Source of the DNA: Aquificaceae bacterium
GTDB taxonomy: Bacteria; Aquificota; Aquificia; Aquificales; Aquificaceae
Assembly (NCBI GenBank): GCA_015487535.1
Contig: WFPN01000153.1
Coordinates: forward strand, 1 to 15,330
DNA: 15,330 nucleotides
Direction of reading: 5' to 3'
The position numbers and the translations under genes were made by a program. The notes beneath the pieces were generated by a model. That model was not told the origin of the DNA, ran no database searches, and worked only from the letters and a program-made list of their open reading frames with translations. Below, one piece after another: positions 1 to 7,014 of this stretch (positions are counted from its first letter, which is position 1; the number at the start of each line of letters is the position of its first letter).

Positions 1-699
1 AAAGCAGGAGGATAACTGGGTGAAGGGCCTTCTTGCGTTCATGAGGGTGGGCGTTGCGACCGTAACGAGATGCTCGGAGAGGAGGTCGTAGAACTCCTTG
101 GCCCACTTTACCTTATCCTTCTCGGGAAGGGCGAGGGTCATGGAAATGAGCATGTACATCTCCTGGGGGAGCTCTATAACCCTTCCCTCCTCGTCCCTTA
201 CCAGGTACCTGTCAGCCAGTATCTTTATGCCCGTATAGTTGAAGTAAAGATCCCTCTCGGGCTTTATGTACTTTGCGAGCTCTAGGAAGTCTTCCTCCGA
301 ATAGTTCTCCAGGAGATACTTTCCGTAGATACCTTTCTCCACGTAATCCTTGACGAACCTGTAGAATCCTTGGGTATCGTAGGGTCTGTACTCCCTCGAG
401 AGCTCGTCCCTAACTTCGTATCCCCTTATGTGGGCGACCTTCTTGTAGAGGTCGTACAGGAGGAGCCTCGCGGCGGCGTACTGCCAGTCTGGAGTTTCGG
501 GGGAGACTTTCTCGGCGGCGGTTCTTATAAGGACCGCCTGTATCTCCTCGGTTGTTATCCCGTCCCTGAACTGGATCTGAGCATCAGTCTCCAGCTCAAG
601 GGGGTCCACGTTAAGCCCCTTGAAGGCAAACTCAAGGGCTATCCTGATCTTGTTTATGTCAAGCTTTTCCCTTTTGCCACTTCTCTTTACGACTTCCAT
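1..699 (-). CDS. nrdA: Ribonucleoside-diphosphate reductase, class I, large (alpha) subunit, N-terminal part
   Basis: Partial gene; the 3' two-thirds lie beyond the left edge. The 233 visible residues begin with an ATP-cone domain (about residues 1-95, opening [19 protein letters not shown]), the allosteric activity site of class I ribonucleotide reductases, which make deoxynucleotides from ribonucleoside diphosphates. The R1 N-terminal domain follows, and the window ends at TPTLMNARR...QLSSCF. C232 there matches the active-site cysteine that forms the redox disulfide (C225 of the E. coli enzyme). Two in-frame ATGs exist, at 714 and 699. I chose 699 because GGAGGGG lies 6 bases upstream of it, whereas nothing ribosome-binding precedes 714. 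The gene follows flhB on the same strand after 161 bases. The family call is firm from the cone plus the SSC context; whether it is cotranscribed with the flagellar genes is unknown. Confidence 0.93.
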   Translation of the reverse strand, partial: MEVVKRSGKREKLDINKIRIALEFAFKGLNVDPLELETDAQIQFRDGITTEEIQAVLIRTAAEKVSPETPDWQYAAARLLLYDLYKKVAHIRGYEVRDELSREYRPYDTQGFYRFVKDYVEKGIYGKYLLENYSEEDFLELAKYIKPERDLYFNYTGIKILADRYLVRDEEGRVIELPQEMYMLISMTLALPEKDKVKWAKEFYDLLSEHLVTVATPTLMNARRPFTQLSSCF

Positions 700-706
700 G
701 ACTGTC

Positions 707-744
707 CCCTCCATGAGGGTATTTTAGAGGCCGTGCCCGGCCTC
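707..744 (-). promoter_or_regulatory. Two tandem hairpins in the nrdA leader, the second covering its ribosome binding site
   Basis: Read on the minus strand, a perfect 7-bp stem (GAGGCCG/CGGCCTC, loop GGCA, 744-727) is followed 7 bases later by a 5-bp stem CCCTC-ATG-GAGGG (719-707). The second stem buries the GGAGGGG Shine-Dalgarno of the ATG at 699 and puts the alternative ATG (714) in its loop. No U-run follows either stem, so an intrinsic terminator is unlikely. Translational control of nrdA is an inference from position only. Confidence 0.35.
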
Positions 745-783
745 CCGCTCAATCCTATATCGTTGTCTGGGCAAGATAATTTA

Positions 784-809
784 TTGATAACCACAAGTGC
801 TTGATAACC
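784..809. repeat. Short direct repeat upstream of nrdA
   Basis: TTGATAACC occurs twice on the plus strand (784-792 and 801-809), 17 bases apart start to start, in the 161-base flhB-nrdA gap. The spacing puts both copies on nearly the same DNA face at about 1.6 turns. It does not match the palindromic NrdR box. It could be an operator or chance. Confidence 0.25.
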
Positions 810-860
810 CTTAGAGATCTTACACATAGAGCTATTCCCTGCAGAAGGGAGTTAATTACA

Positions 861-1916
861 TCATACATAGGTCTTTCTCTTCCTGAACATGACGAAGGCG
901 ATAACCTCAGCCACCGCCTTGTAAAACTCAGGAGGTATCTCGTCCCCCACGTCCACCGCCGGATACAAAGCCCGTGCGAGCTCGGGCTTCCTTATTACGG
1001 GGACTTCGTTCTCGTCCGCTATCTGTCTTATCCTCTCGGCTATCGTCCCCTTCCCTTTGGCTACCACCACCGGAGCCCTATCCTTCTCAGCGTCGTATCT
1101 GAGGGCTATCGCGAGATGTGTAGGGTTCGTGATAACAACGCTGGCTTTGGGAACCTCCGCCATCATCCTGCCCCGGGCCATCTCCCTCATCCTCGCCTTT
1201 ATCTTCGCCCTGATCTCAGGATGGCCCTCCAGCTGTTTGAACTCCTCCTTAACCTCCTGCCTTGACATCCTTATCTTCCTCTCGTACTCCCATTTCTTGT
1301 AGGCCAGGTCCAATAGGGCTATGAAGAAGGCGATAACTCCAAGTATCAGAACCACTTTGATGAGCAGGTTTATCAGGAACCCAACTCCCTCCAGGAGGGG
1401 CATCTGGGCGGAGCCAAGTATCAGGTCCACACTACCTTTTAGAACGAACAGTGCTATCCCAAAGAGGAGCAGGGCCTTGAGGGAGTTCTTGGAAAGCTCA
1501 AATAGTGTGGTGAGCGAGAACATCCTTTTTATCCCCTCGAAGGGATTGATTCTCTCCCATTTAAACTGAAGGGGCTTTAGTGTGAAGATAAAGCCGAACT
1601 GGGCTATGTGTGCACCTATCACCACGAGGATGGTAACCACGAAGAAAGGTATGAGGAGCTTGACCACGTTCGTGAAGGACTCCCTCACCGCGAGCCCGGA
1701 TAGAGTAGAGAACTCCATAGGTCTTAGGCCGGAGATGGCCATCAGGAAAGCGACCACCTCTTTGAATATGAGCGCTCCGGTGAAGAAGATTATCAGCGAC
1801 GAGATCAGAACCGTGAGGGAGCTCGCTATCTCAATGCTCTTGGCTACATTCCCCTCCTGCTTTAGCTTTCTCCTTCTGTAAGGTGTTGCCTTTTCTGTTT
1901 TGTTCTCCTGTGCCAT
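861..1916 (-). CDS. flhB: Flagellar export switch protein FlhB
   Basis: FlhB is the membrane subunit of the flagellar type III export gate that switches substrate class from hook/rod to filament proteins. The 351-residue product has the family's usual length. A basic N-terminus (residues 1-24) is followed by four hydrophobic segments (about 31-60, 84-108, 145-167, 177-206), a charged linker and a cytosolic domain containing VVITNPTHLAIALRY. The autocleavage motif NPTH is intact at 264-267, so self-cleavage between N264 and P265 is expected. The start ATG at 1916 has GGGGGAG just upstream. The gene lies 30 bases after fliR and is the last flagellar gene of this run, as is common for fliPQR-flhB clusters. 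The short C-terminal tail ends RKRKTYV. Confidence 0.97.
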   Translation of the reverse strand: MAQENKTEKATPYRRRKLKQEGNVAKSIEIASSLTVLISSLIIFFTGALIFKEVVAFLMAISGLRPMEFSTLSGLAVRESFTNVVKLLIPFFVVTILVVIGAHIAQFGFIFTLKPLQFKWERINPFEGIKRMFSLTTLFELSKNSLKALLLFGIALFVLKGSVDLILGSAQMPLLEGVGFLINLLIKVVLILGVIAFFIALLDLAYKKWEYERKIRMSRQEVKEEFKQLEGHPEIRAKIKARMREMARGRMMAEVPKASVVITNPTHLAIALRYDAEKDRAPVVVAKGKGTIAERIRQIADENEVPVIRKPELARALYPAVDVGDEIPPEFYKAVAEVIAFVMFRKRKTYV

Positions 1917-1946
1917 CTCTCCCCCAAGAACTTTTAATATATACCT

Positions 1947-2711
1947 TCAACCGGACCCTACGAACTTCAGAAAGTCCATGATGTACCCCCTCATGTGTGA
2001 GATGAGCACTATCCCTATTACCGGAAGGGAGAGCATAAAAACCGCCAGGCCAACCATGACCTGAAGGGGCAGACCCACCATGAACACGTTTATCTGTGGT
2101 ATGAAACGGTTTATCACCGCGAGGATAACGTTGGTTAGCAGAGCCGCTATCAGGACGGGCAGGGCTATCTTCACTCCCGTTGAGAAGCTATCGTAGAAAA
2201 GTTTTAGAAAGACCTTTCCGTTCAGGGCGTAGATATCGAAAGATCCTATGGGAACGCTCTCGATGCTCTTTGCAAGACCAACGTAAACCGCCTCCGCCCC
2301 GCCGAGAGACAGGAAAAGGGTAGAGGCCAGGAGAGTTGAGAAACCCGCCAGGACGGTCGTCTGAGGTTGCTGGGGCAGGAACATGGTTAGGAACCCGAGG
2401 CCGGCGTTTACCGCTATTATCTCCCCGGCTACGAATACTGCGTCGAATAGCAATCTGAGGAAGAACCCCGAGAGAAAACCGAACGCCAGCTCGTGAAGGG
2501 CCAGGTTGATGAAGGTGATAAAGGAGCTCACCTCAACTGGCTGTATATCGGAGAAGACAAGTATTGATAGACTTATCGCGAATGCTAGGTACGCTCTCAC
2601 GAAGTTAGGCAGGAAGAAGGTTCCGAACAGGGGAACCATTACGATAAAGGAAAAGACCCTCATGAAGAGGAGAAGAACTGTTAGTAAGTTGTTAGTATCC
2701 AGAACGATCAT
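1947..2711 (-). CDS. fliR: Flagellar export apparatus protein FliR
   Basis: FliR is an integral component of the export gate, forming the core channel with FliP and FliQ. The 254-residue protein starts MIVLDTNNLLTVLLLFMRVF and has about six hydrophobic helices, including the family-typical NAGLGFLTMFLPQQPQT region and the late INRFIPQINVFMVGLPLQV motif. The open frame extends upstream to 2984, but that part overlaps all of fliQ and is not FliR-like. The ATG at 2711 is right because it overlaps the fliQ stop (ATGA), indicating translational coupling; only a weak GGATAAG precedes it. Length and order (fliP-fliQ-fliR-flhB) match the conserved cluster. Confidence 0.96.
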   Translation of the reverse strand: MIVLDTNNLLTVLLLFMRVFSFIVMVPLFGTFFLPNFVRAYLAFAISLSILVFSDIQPVEVSSFITFINLALHELAFGFLSGFFLRLLFDAVFVAGEIIAVNAGLGFLTMFLPQQPQTTVLAGFSTLLASTLFLSLGGAEAVYVGLAKSIESVPIGSFDIYALNGKVFLKLFYDSFSTGVKIALPVLIAALLTNVILAVINRFIPQINVFMVGLPLQVMVGLAVFMLSLPVIGIVLISHMRGYIMDFLKFVGSG

Positions 2712-2977
2712 CTTATCCAGACGGGTATGTTTACCAGTATCTCCCTTGTAAAATCGACGAGTTTGCTCATCATCCATCCGCCTAGGAGGAACACAGTTAC
2801 CATAGCGGCGACTATCTTGGGTATGTAAGCTAAGGTCATCTCCTGTATCTGGGTGGCTGCCTGAAAGACGCTGACCACCAGACCCACCAGAAAGGTTGCC
2901 AGGAGAACCGGCATAGCGAGGAGCATGGTCATCTCCAAGGCCTTCTGCCCTAAAGATACGATCAAGTCTGGGTTCAT
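2708..2977 (-). CDS. fliQ: Flagellar export apparatus protein FliQ
   Basis: FliQ is the small two-helix subunit of the export gate. The 89 residues begin MNPDLIVSLGQKALEMTMLL and show two hydrophobic helices (about 15-38 and 50-72) separated by the conserved FQAATQIQEMTLAYIPK stretch, which is diagnostic of FliQ and its secretion homologues. A strong AGGAGGTG lies 5 bases before the ATG. It follows fliP after 10 bases and its TGA overlaps the fliR ATG. The usual family length is about 89 residues, so it is complete. Confidence 0.97.
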   Translation of the reverse strand: MNPDLIVSLGQKALEMTMLLAMPVLLATFLVGLVVSVFQAATQIQEMTLAYIPKIVAAMVTVFLLGGWMMSKLVDFTREILVNIPVWIR

Positions 2978-2987
2978 AGAACACCTC

Positions 2988-3725
2988 CTACTGGTAGCTC
3001 CTCACCAAAGACAGAACCACCAGCTCCCATCCGTTCGCGAGCACGAAGAGCATAATCTTAAAAGGGAGCGAGATTATCTGCGGAGGGATCATTATTATTC
3101 CCATCGATATAAGTATAGAGGCGACCACTATGTCCACTATAAGGAAGGGTATATAGAGCAAAAAGACTATCTCGAAGGCGGTTGTCAGCTCGCTCACCAT
3201 GAAAGCGGGTATTAGGATAGATAGAGGAACGTCTTTGGGTTCTTTTATCTTCTCCCTCTCCTCCTTTTTGAGCTTAGAGACTTCTAAAAACACCTCGAGG
3301 GTGTCCTTCCTCGTTTGCTTTACCATAAAGTCCTTTATGGAGTTGGACACCCTGCTGAAGAACTCCCGATCGGATATCTCCTCCTTCACGTAAGGCTGGA
3401 GGGCGTTTGTGTTTATATCTTCCACAACGGGCTTCATTATGAAGAAGGTTAGGAAGAGGGCGAGGGATATTATCACCTGGTTGGGAGGGACCTGAGGTAT
3501 CCCGAGGGCCTGCCTGAGGACGGAAAGGACCACTACTATCCTTATGAAGGAGGTGGTCATTATAAGTATGGAGGGTGCAAGGGCGAGGATTGTAAGAAGT
3601 ATGAGGAGTCTTATGGAAGTGTCTAGATCCCCCTCACCTATTCTGAGTTCCACTGGAGGGATAGCTCTTTCCTGAGCTAAGAGAATTCCCACCGGAATCA
3701 GGAGGAGAAGGAGTATCCTTATCAT
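2988..3725 (-). CDS. fliP: Flagellar export apparatus protein FliP
   Basis: FliP forms the pentameric core of the export gate in the inner membrane. The 245-residue product has a cleavable-type signal peptide (MIRILLLLLIPVGILLAQE), as E. coli FliP does. Next come the conserved TTSFIRIVVVLSVLRQALG and PPNQVIISLALFLTFFIMKP segments, a periplasmic loop, and C-terminal helices with IPFLIVDIVVASILISMGI and the LPFKIMLFVLANGWELVV motif. All family landmarks are present. The first 92 bases overlap the end of fliO in another frame, so the signal-peptide codons are dual-coding. The ATG at 3725 has AGGGAAG directly upstream. Confidence 0.97.
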   Translation of the reverse strand: MIRILLLLLIPVGILLAQERAIPPVELRIGEGDLDTSIRLLILLTILALAPSILIMTTSFIRIVVVLSVLRQALGIPQVPPNQVIISLALFLTFFIMKPVVEDINTNALQPYVKEEISDREFFSRVSNSIKDFMVKQTRKDTLEVFLEVSKLKKEEREKIKEPKDVPLSILIPAFMVSELTTAFEIVFLLYIPFLIVDIVVASILISMGIIMIPPQIISLPFKIMLFVLANGWELVVLSLVRSYQ

Positions 3726-3975
3726 CTTCCCTATATATTACATCAGCACCCTTCTCTCCCACTACGAGGACATAGGTTCTGCCCTTTATATCTAGCTCGA
3801 CCACGAATATGTTTTTAGAGATTGGAGACACCTTCCTTATCTCAAAGCTGCCTTTTCCTCCAAACCCTTTTATTCCCATAAATCTCCTTAGTATGAGCGG
3901 CAGGAGGATCAGTGCAGCACCGAGGACTATCACAAGGGATATGGCAACCTTTATCAGGTAACCGGTAAGATCCAT
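3634..3975 (-). CDS. fliO: Flagellar biosynthesis protein FliO
   Basis: FliO is a small membrane protein that assists assembly of the FliP ring. The 113-residue product (from ATG 3975) has one N-terminal transmembrane helix (about 5-32), then a basic cytosolic domain with FEIRKVSPISKNIFVVELDIKGR and YVLVVGEKGADVIYRED, which fits the FliO/YscJ-like beta domain seen in FliO. The tail, rich in Ser, Pro and Gly (DTPSPPDSGGNSLSSGK), is encoded where the gene overlaps fliP by 92 bases. A GTG at 3978 is an alternative start one codon upstream. Both starts overlap the fliL TGA. The call rests on topology and position; sequence conservation in this family is low. Confidence 0.85.
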   Translation of the reverse strand: MDLTGYLIKVAISLVIVLGAALILLPLILRRFMGIKGFGGKGSFEIRKVSPISKNIFVVELDIKGRTYVLVVGEKGADVIYREDDKDTPSPPDSGGNSLSSGKSYPSSGTQNR

Positions 3976-4481
3976 CACTCAGCCTGGACCACGAACTCGG
4001 TGAAGTAAACGTTCCTCACTCCACCCTGAACGAGGATCGTATTTATCCTCTTTATTATCTCCAGCTTCAATTGTTCCCTTCCTTCCGGGGATCTGAGCTC
4101 CCTCGAAGTCTTGTTAGAGAGTATCTCTATTATCGCGTCCCTTATTATGGGCTCCCTCTTCTGTACCTCTAGAACTACCTCTGGAGAGGAGAGTTCCAGT
4201 GTTATGGAAACCCTAGCGTACATAGTGAGTTCCGGGTCAGCAAGGTTCACTATGAAGGCGGGCTCGAGTTTGTACATGACGCCCACCGCTTCTGGAGATA
4301 CCTGAGGTTTGGGGGCTTCTTCTTTTTTCTCCTCGGCCTTTTTCGCGAAGAAAAAGAAGTAGGCTCCAGCGCCTCCCCCTATCAAAAGTATGAGGAGAAG
4401 GAGGCCGACAAGGAGGAGCTTGCCCTTGCCTCCGCCGGTCGCCTCCTCCGCTTGCTGCGCCTCCCTCTCCTCGTCAGCCAT
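3975..4481 (-). CDS. fliL: Flagellar basal body-associated protein FliL
   Basis: FliL is a single-pass inner-membrane protein that surrounds the stator units and supports torque. The 168 residues comprise an acidic N-terminus, a Gly/Leu-rich transmembrane helix ending GAYFFFF (about 21-46), a Lys/Glu/Pro linker and a periplasmic domain. That domain has YKLEPAFIVNLADPE and the late stomatin-like part (REPIIRDAIIEILSNKTSREL, then a C-terminal VRNVYFTEFVVQ), typical of FliL. It starts 8 bases after the flgE stop with AGGAG just upstream. Its TGA overlaps the fliO start, so fliM and fliN, which usually come next, are absent here. Confidence 0.95.
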   Translation of the reverse strand: MADEEREAQQAEEATGGGKGKLLLVGLLLLILLIGGGAGAYFFFFAKKAEEKKEEAPKPQVSPEAVGVMYKLEPAFIVNLADPELTMYARVSITLELSSPEVVLEVQKREPIIRDAIIEILSNKTSRELRSPEGREQLKLEIIKRINTILVQGGVRNVYFTEFVVQAE

Positions 4482-4489
4482 GGCTCCTA

Positions 4490-6016
4490 TTATCTAACAA
4501 GATTCACCGTTTCATCAAGTATAGTATTGGAGGTTGTTACCACTCTTGCGTTCGCCTGGTACGCTCTCTGAGCCGTTATCAAATTGATGAACTCCTTGGC
4601 TATGTCCACGTTCGACATCTCCAGCATCCCCGATCTGACTTTTTCAGATCCCCCAGCTAACAATATAGTCGGTGTTGTTATTGATGTGTATAGATTGGCG
4701 CCCTTTTTGGTTAATTCCTCCGGATCGGTAAACACGGCAAGAGCGACCCTGTAAAGGGGAAGAGATTTTCCGTTGGAGTAAACACCAACAACTGAACCGT
4801 CTTCCGAAAGGACGTAAACGTCTATAAGGTCCCCCTTAGCGTAGCCGTTTTGCTCCATCGTTATAACGAAATTAGCAGCAAACTGGTTCACGTAAGAATT
4901 TTGAATTAGAGCAGTATTTGTATCGGAAGTAGGCTCATCTCCTATCATAAAGATCATCCCTTGGGCTGTAGTTAATCCCTCTACAGGACTTCCTATCTGT
5001 CCACCTGACGATGTGTTAAGAGAGTCCGACGTGTTAGTTACGGAGTCTATAGGCGGGAAGGATGCGTCGAAGAGCTGGAAAAAGAAGTACTTTTTGTCTC
5101 CTAAAGAAACCGAATTTAATGCTGAGCCCCCAGACGTGCTTCCATCTGTCAGGTTGCCGTTCGCTGTAATCGTTGCATTTTCATCTATTTTGCCCGTCGC
5201 TGGATCAAAGATCAGTGTGAAGTAATAGAAAGTTCCAGATGCTGAGGTTTCCACGTTGTCCGGTGTGTTGTCGCCGTTGTTATCATACATGGTAATCAAA
5301 TTTTCTAGGTTCCCATCGCTGTCGTAGTCTGCAAGCAGAAAAACCCTCCACTCGTTCGAGTTTACCTTCTTAAAATAAACATCCGCTTGAAACGCTTCCC
5401 CGAGCGAATCGTAAATGGTTATCGTGTACTTATTGTTGTAAGTAGTGGTGTCAATTGGATTAAATGGGTTCGTTGGAGGGATGGCTTCTGCATTTAAATT
5501 CGTAGGTTGTAGGAAAGAAATCTGTCCTGTGGGCCTTGGCTGGAGCTGCTGCTCTATTTTTATAGACTCAAGGCCGGTTCCAACGACCTCACCCTTTTCA
5601 TTTAACTTGTAGCCTTGCAGGTAAAATCCTCCTGAGTTCACCATGTAACCATCTCTGCTCAGCCTGAACTGGCCATCTCTCGTGTAAAGGTTGGCTCCGG
5701 TTATAGGGTCTTTAAGTATGAATAGACCTCTACCCTGAATAGCAAGGTCTGTGTTTATCCCCGTTTGTTTAAAGTTTCCTATCGTCCACAATTTCTGTGT
5801 GCTGTCCACTATAACTCCCGCACCGTAAGTGGTCGACTTCAGTGTGCCGGTTACGACGTTCAAACCTATGTTCACCTGTGATATTACATCTTGAAATAGC
5901 GGTCTCTGTGCTTTGAAACCTACCGTATTTACATTGGATATATTATCCGATGTGAGGTCGATCCAGAAGCGGGAAGCGTCCATCCCCGTTACTGCGTTGA
6001 AGAAGCTCCTTAGCAT
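4490..6016 (-). CDS. flgE: Flagellar hook protein FlgE
   Basis: FlgE is the structural subunit of the flagellar hook, exported through the type III gate and assembled under the FlgD cap. The 508-residue protein has the rod/hook N-terminal helix (MLRSFFNAVTGMDASRFWID, then DNISNVNTVGFKAQ) and the C-terminal helix (SNVDIAKEFINLITAQRAYQ through the terminal LVR), which frame a beta-rich surface domain. The middle is Ser/Thr/Asn-rich and carries two Asp/Asn loops (D230-Y-D-S-D234-G and D245-N-N-G-D249 with D253) that look like calcium-binding loops. The coding DNA of the middle is AT-richer than the neighbours (19 of 60 G+C at 4861-4920 against 35 of 60 in fliI at 8221-8280). GGAGG precedes the ATG at 6016. 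It follows flgD by 3 bases. Confidence 0.96.
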   Translation of the reverse strand: MLRSFFNAVTGMDASRFWIDLTSDNISNVNTVGFKAQRPLFQDVISQVNIGLNVVTGTLKSTTYGAGVIVDSTQKLWTIGNFKQTGINTDLAIQGRGLFILKDPITGANLYTRDGQFRLSRDGYMVNSGGFYLQGYKLNEKGEVVGTGLESIKIEQQLQPRPTGQISFLQPTNLNAEAIPPTNPFNPIDTTTYNNKYTITIYDSLGEAFQADVYFKKVNSNEWRVFLLADYDSDGNLENLITMYDNNGDNTPDNVETSASGTFYYFTLIFDPATGKIDENATITANGNLTDGSTSGGSALNSVSLGDKKYFFFQLFDASFPPIDSVTNTSDSLNTSSGGQIGSPVEGLTTAQGMIFMIGDEPTSDTNTALIQNSYVNQFAANFVITMEQNGYAKGDLIDVYVLSEDGSVVGVYSNGKSLPLYRVALAVFTDPEELTKKGANLYTSITTPTILLAGGSEKVRSGMLEMSNVDIAKEFINLITAQRAYQANARVVTTSNTILDETVNLVR

Positions 6017-6019
6017 AGC

Positions 6020-6670
6020 TTAACCTCCCGTGTATATTATCTGGGAAGCAGAGGCTTGCCTTCCCGAAAGCAGGTCGAGCATAAGCTCTCCGTTTACTAT
6101 ACCGGCGGATTTTACGGCATCCTTGTATCCAAGCTGCCACCCCGGAACCTCGAAATCGCCCTTAAAGACCTTTACGGTGAACTGACCCTTGGGAAGATCG
6201 GAGATATCTATGGGGTTAAGTCCCTTTTCCAGATCTATCTCCATCTCCTTTATGACCTCGTCCCCATCGTAGATCTTAACTTTGACGTCGCTGACCCTCT
6301 CTCCGGAGAGTATGTAGTAATCTCCTCCCTTCAATGTATCCAGAGTTTCGGTTGAGAAGACGAACTCCTTTCCTATCAGGTTTATCGTCTGCATAAAGGT
6401 CATCTGGTTCATCCAAGCGGTGAAGCTCTCCATGAACTGCTTCATGTCGGTGTAAAACCTGACCTGGTTTAGCCTCACCACATCCTCCAGCGATTTGGAT
6501 AGATCCTGTTGTCTGAAGGGATCCTGGAACTTGAGTGTTTCTATATATATCTTCATGAAGTCCGTAGCCGACATGTTGTCGAAGGATTGAACGTAATCGG
6601 GCCCCACTATCTTGGGCTCGGGAGGCTTCACCTCGTAAGAAGACCCCCTGTCGGTAAATATATGGTTCAT
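6020..6670 (-). CDS. flgD: Flagellar hook capping protein FlgD
   Basis: FlgD caps the growing hook and guides FlgE polymerisation. The 216 residues show an N-terminal export region and the family motif near residues 35-68 (ATDFMKIYIETLKFQDPF, corresponding to the FLKLLVAQLQNQDP pattern of FlgD). A beta-sandwich, Ig-like C-terminal half follows (GERVSDVKVKIYDGDEVIK, then LPKGQFTVKVFKG). The motif is divergent (FQDPF in place of NQDPL), and an unusual Met-rich stretch at 80-96 follows it. The ATG at 6670 overlaps the TGA of the upstream AbrB-like gene (ATGA) and has GGGGGAGAAG upstream, so translation is coupled to that regulator. flgE follows after 3 bases. Confidence 0.9.
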   Translation of the reverse strand: MNHIFTDRGSSYEVKPPEPKIVGPDYVQSFDNMSATDFMKIYIETLKFQDPFRQQDLSKSLEDVVRLNQVRFYTDMKQFMESFTAWMNQMTFMQTINLIGKEFVFSTETLDTLKGGDYYILSGERVSDVKVKIYDGDEVIKEMEIDLEKGLNPIDISDLPKGQFTVKVFKGDFEVPGWQLGYKDAVKSAGIVNGELMLDLLSGRQASASQIIYTGG

Positions 6671-6918
6671 CTCTTCTCCCCCTGCTTTCTCTTGAGCTCC
6701 TCGGCCAGAATTTCTCCGAAGCTCTTTTGCTGGGCCTTCGCCTGCTTCTGGGCGAGGGCTCCCTTGAGATCGTAGATCCTCTTCTCCTTCTTAAGGACAA
6801 CCTCCTTGTCTTTGACCTCCACCTTGAGGATGTCACCCTCTTTCACGCCCAATTTCTTGCGAACGTCACTCGGCAGAGCTATCAAGCCTCTTGCCATTAC
6901 CTTAACGATCTCATCCAT
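6667..6918 (-). CDS. AbrB/MazE-fold DNA-binding protein, VapB-type antitoxin-like
   Basis: An 83-residue protein with an N-terminal swapped-hairpin AbrB/SpoVT domain. Residues 3-45 (EIVKVMARGLIALPSDVRKK, then LGVKEGDILKVEV) follow the pattern of this family, which binds DNA as a dimer. The charged C-terminal tail (residues 46-83, KRIYDLKGALAQKQAKAQQK onward) resembles the segment with which VapB antitoxins wrap a PIN toxin. It is the first gene of the flgD-flgE-fliLOPQR-flhB run and overlaps flgD by 4 bases. A PIN-domain gene starts 96 bases away on the opposite strand, so the pair is divergent instead of the usual antitoxin-toxin operon. No Shine-Dalgarno precedes the ATG. The fold is clear; the antitoxin role is inferred from the neighbour, and a flagellar transcription regulator is the alternative. 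Confidence 0.88.
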   Translation of the reverse strand: MDEIVKVMARGLIALPSDVRKKLGVKEGDILKVEVKDKEVVLKKEKRIYDLKGALAQKQAKAQQKSFGEILAEELKRKQGEKR

Positions 6919-6958
6919 GGCTATGTATAAATATCGGCACGTGTCAAAATTTTTTCAA
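6919..6958 (-). promoter_or_regulatory. Candidate promoter of the abrB-flgD-flhB operon
   Basis: Read on the minus strand: TTGAAA (6958-6953), 17 bases, then GATATT (6935-6930), placing initiation within about 5 bases of the ATG at 6918. A TTGACA (6947-6942) nearby lacks a good -10 at normal spacing. With no ribosome binding site visible, the transcript may be leaderless. The whole divergent gap is AT-rich. Confidence 0.4.
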
Positions 6959-7002
6959 CCTCAATTTTTAAAAAACGTATTGACATTTTCTAGTGTTTGA
7001 CA
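6942..7002. promoter_or_regulatory. Repeated TTGACA elements in the divergent antitoxin/toxin gap
   Basis: TTGACA occurs at 6980-6985 and 6997-7002 on the plus strand, exactly 17 bases apart, and once inverted at 6942-6947. The two plus-strand copies are each followed by T- or A-rich DNA. The copy at 6980 can serve as the -35 of the PIN gene, with AAATTC at 7003-7008 as a poor -10. The arrangement may also be an operator for the AbrB-like protein. Both readings are inference. Confidence 0.35.
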
Positions 7003-7014
7003 AAATTCATTATC

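Noticed and set aside
836..850. TCCCT/AGGGA hairpin after flhB as a terminator
   Set aside because: The stem is only 5 bp and no T-run follows on the minus strand.
370..1265. Plus-strand open frames opposite nrdA and flhB
   Set aside because: Composition is that of antisense reading frames (Leu/Pro/Arg-rich), no domain, no ribosome binding site.
2712..2984. N-terminal extension of FliR by 91 residues
   Set aside because: It overlaps the whole of fliQ, is not FliR-like, and the ATG at 2711 gives the normal length with an ATGA coupling to fliQ.
6276..6836. Arg-rich 186-codon minus-strand frame across flgD and the AbrB-like gene
   Set aside because: Arginine/serine-rich out-of-frame reading of two real genes.
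6997..7014. TTG start for the PIN gene
   Set aside because: No ribosome binding site, and the ATG at 7015 gives the standard PIN N-terminus with the catalytic Asp at residue 5.
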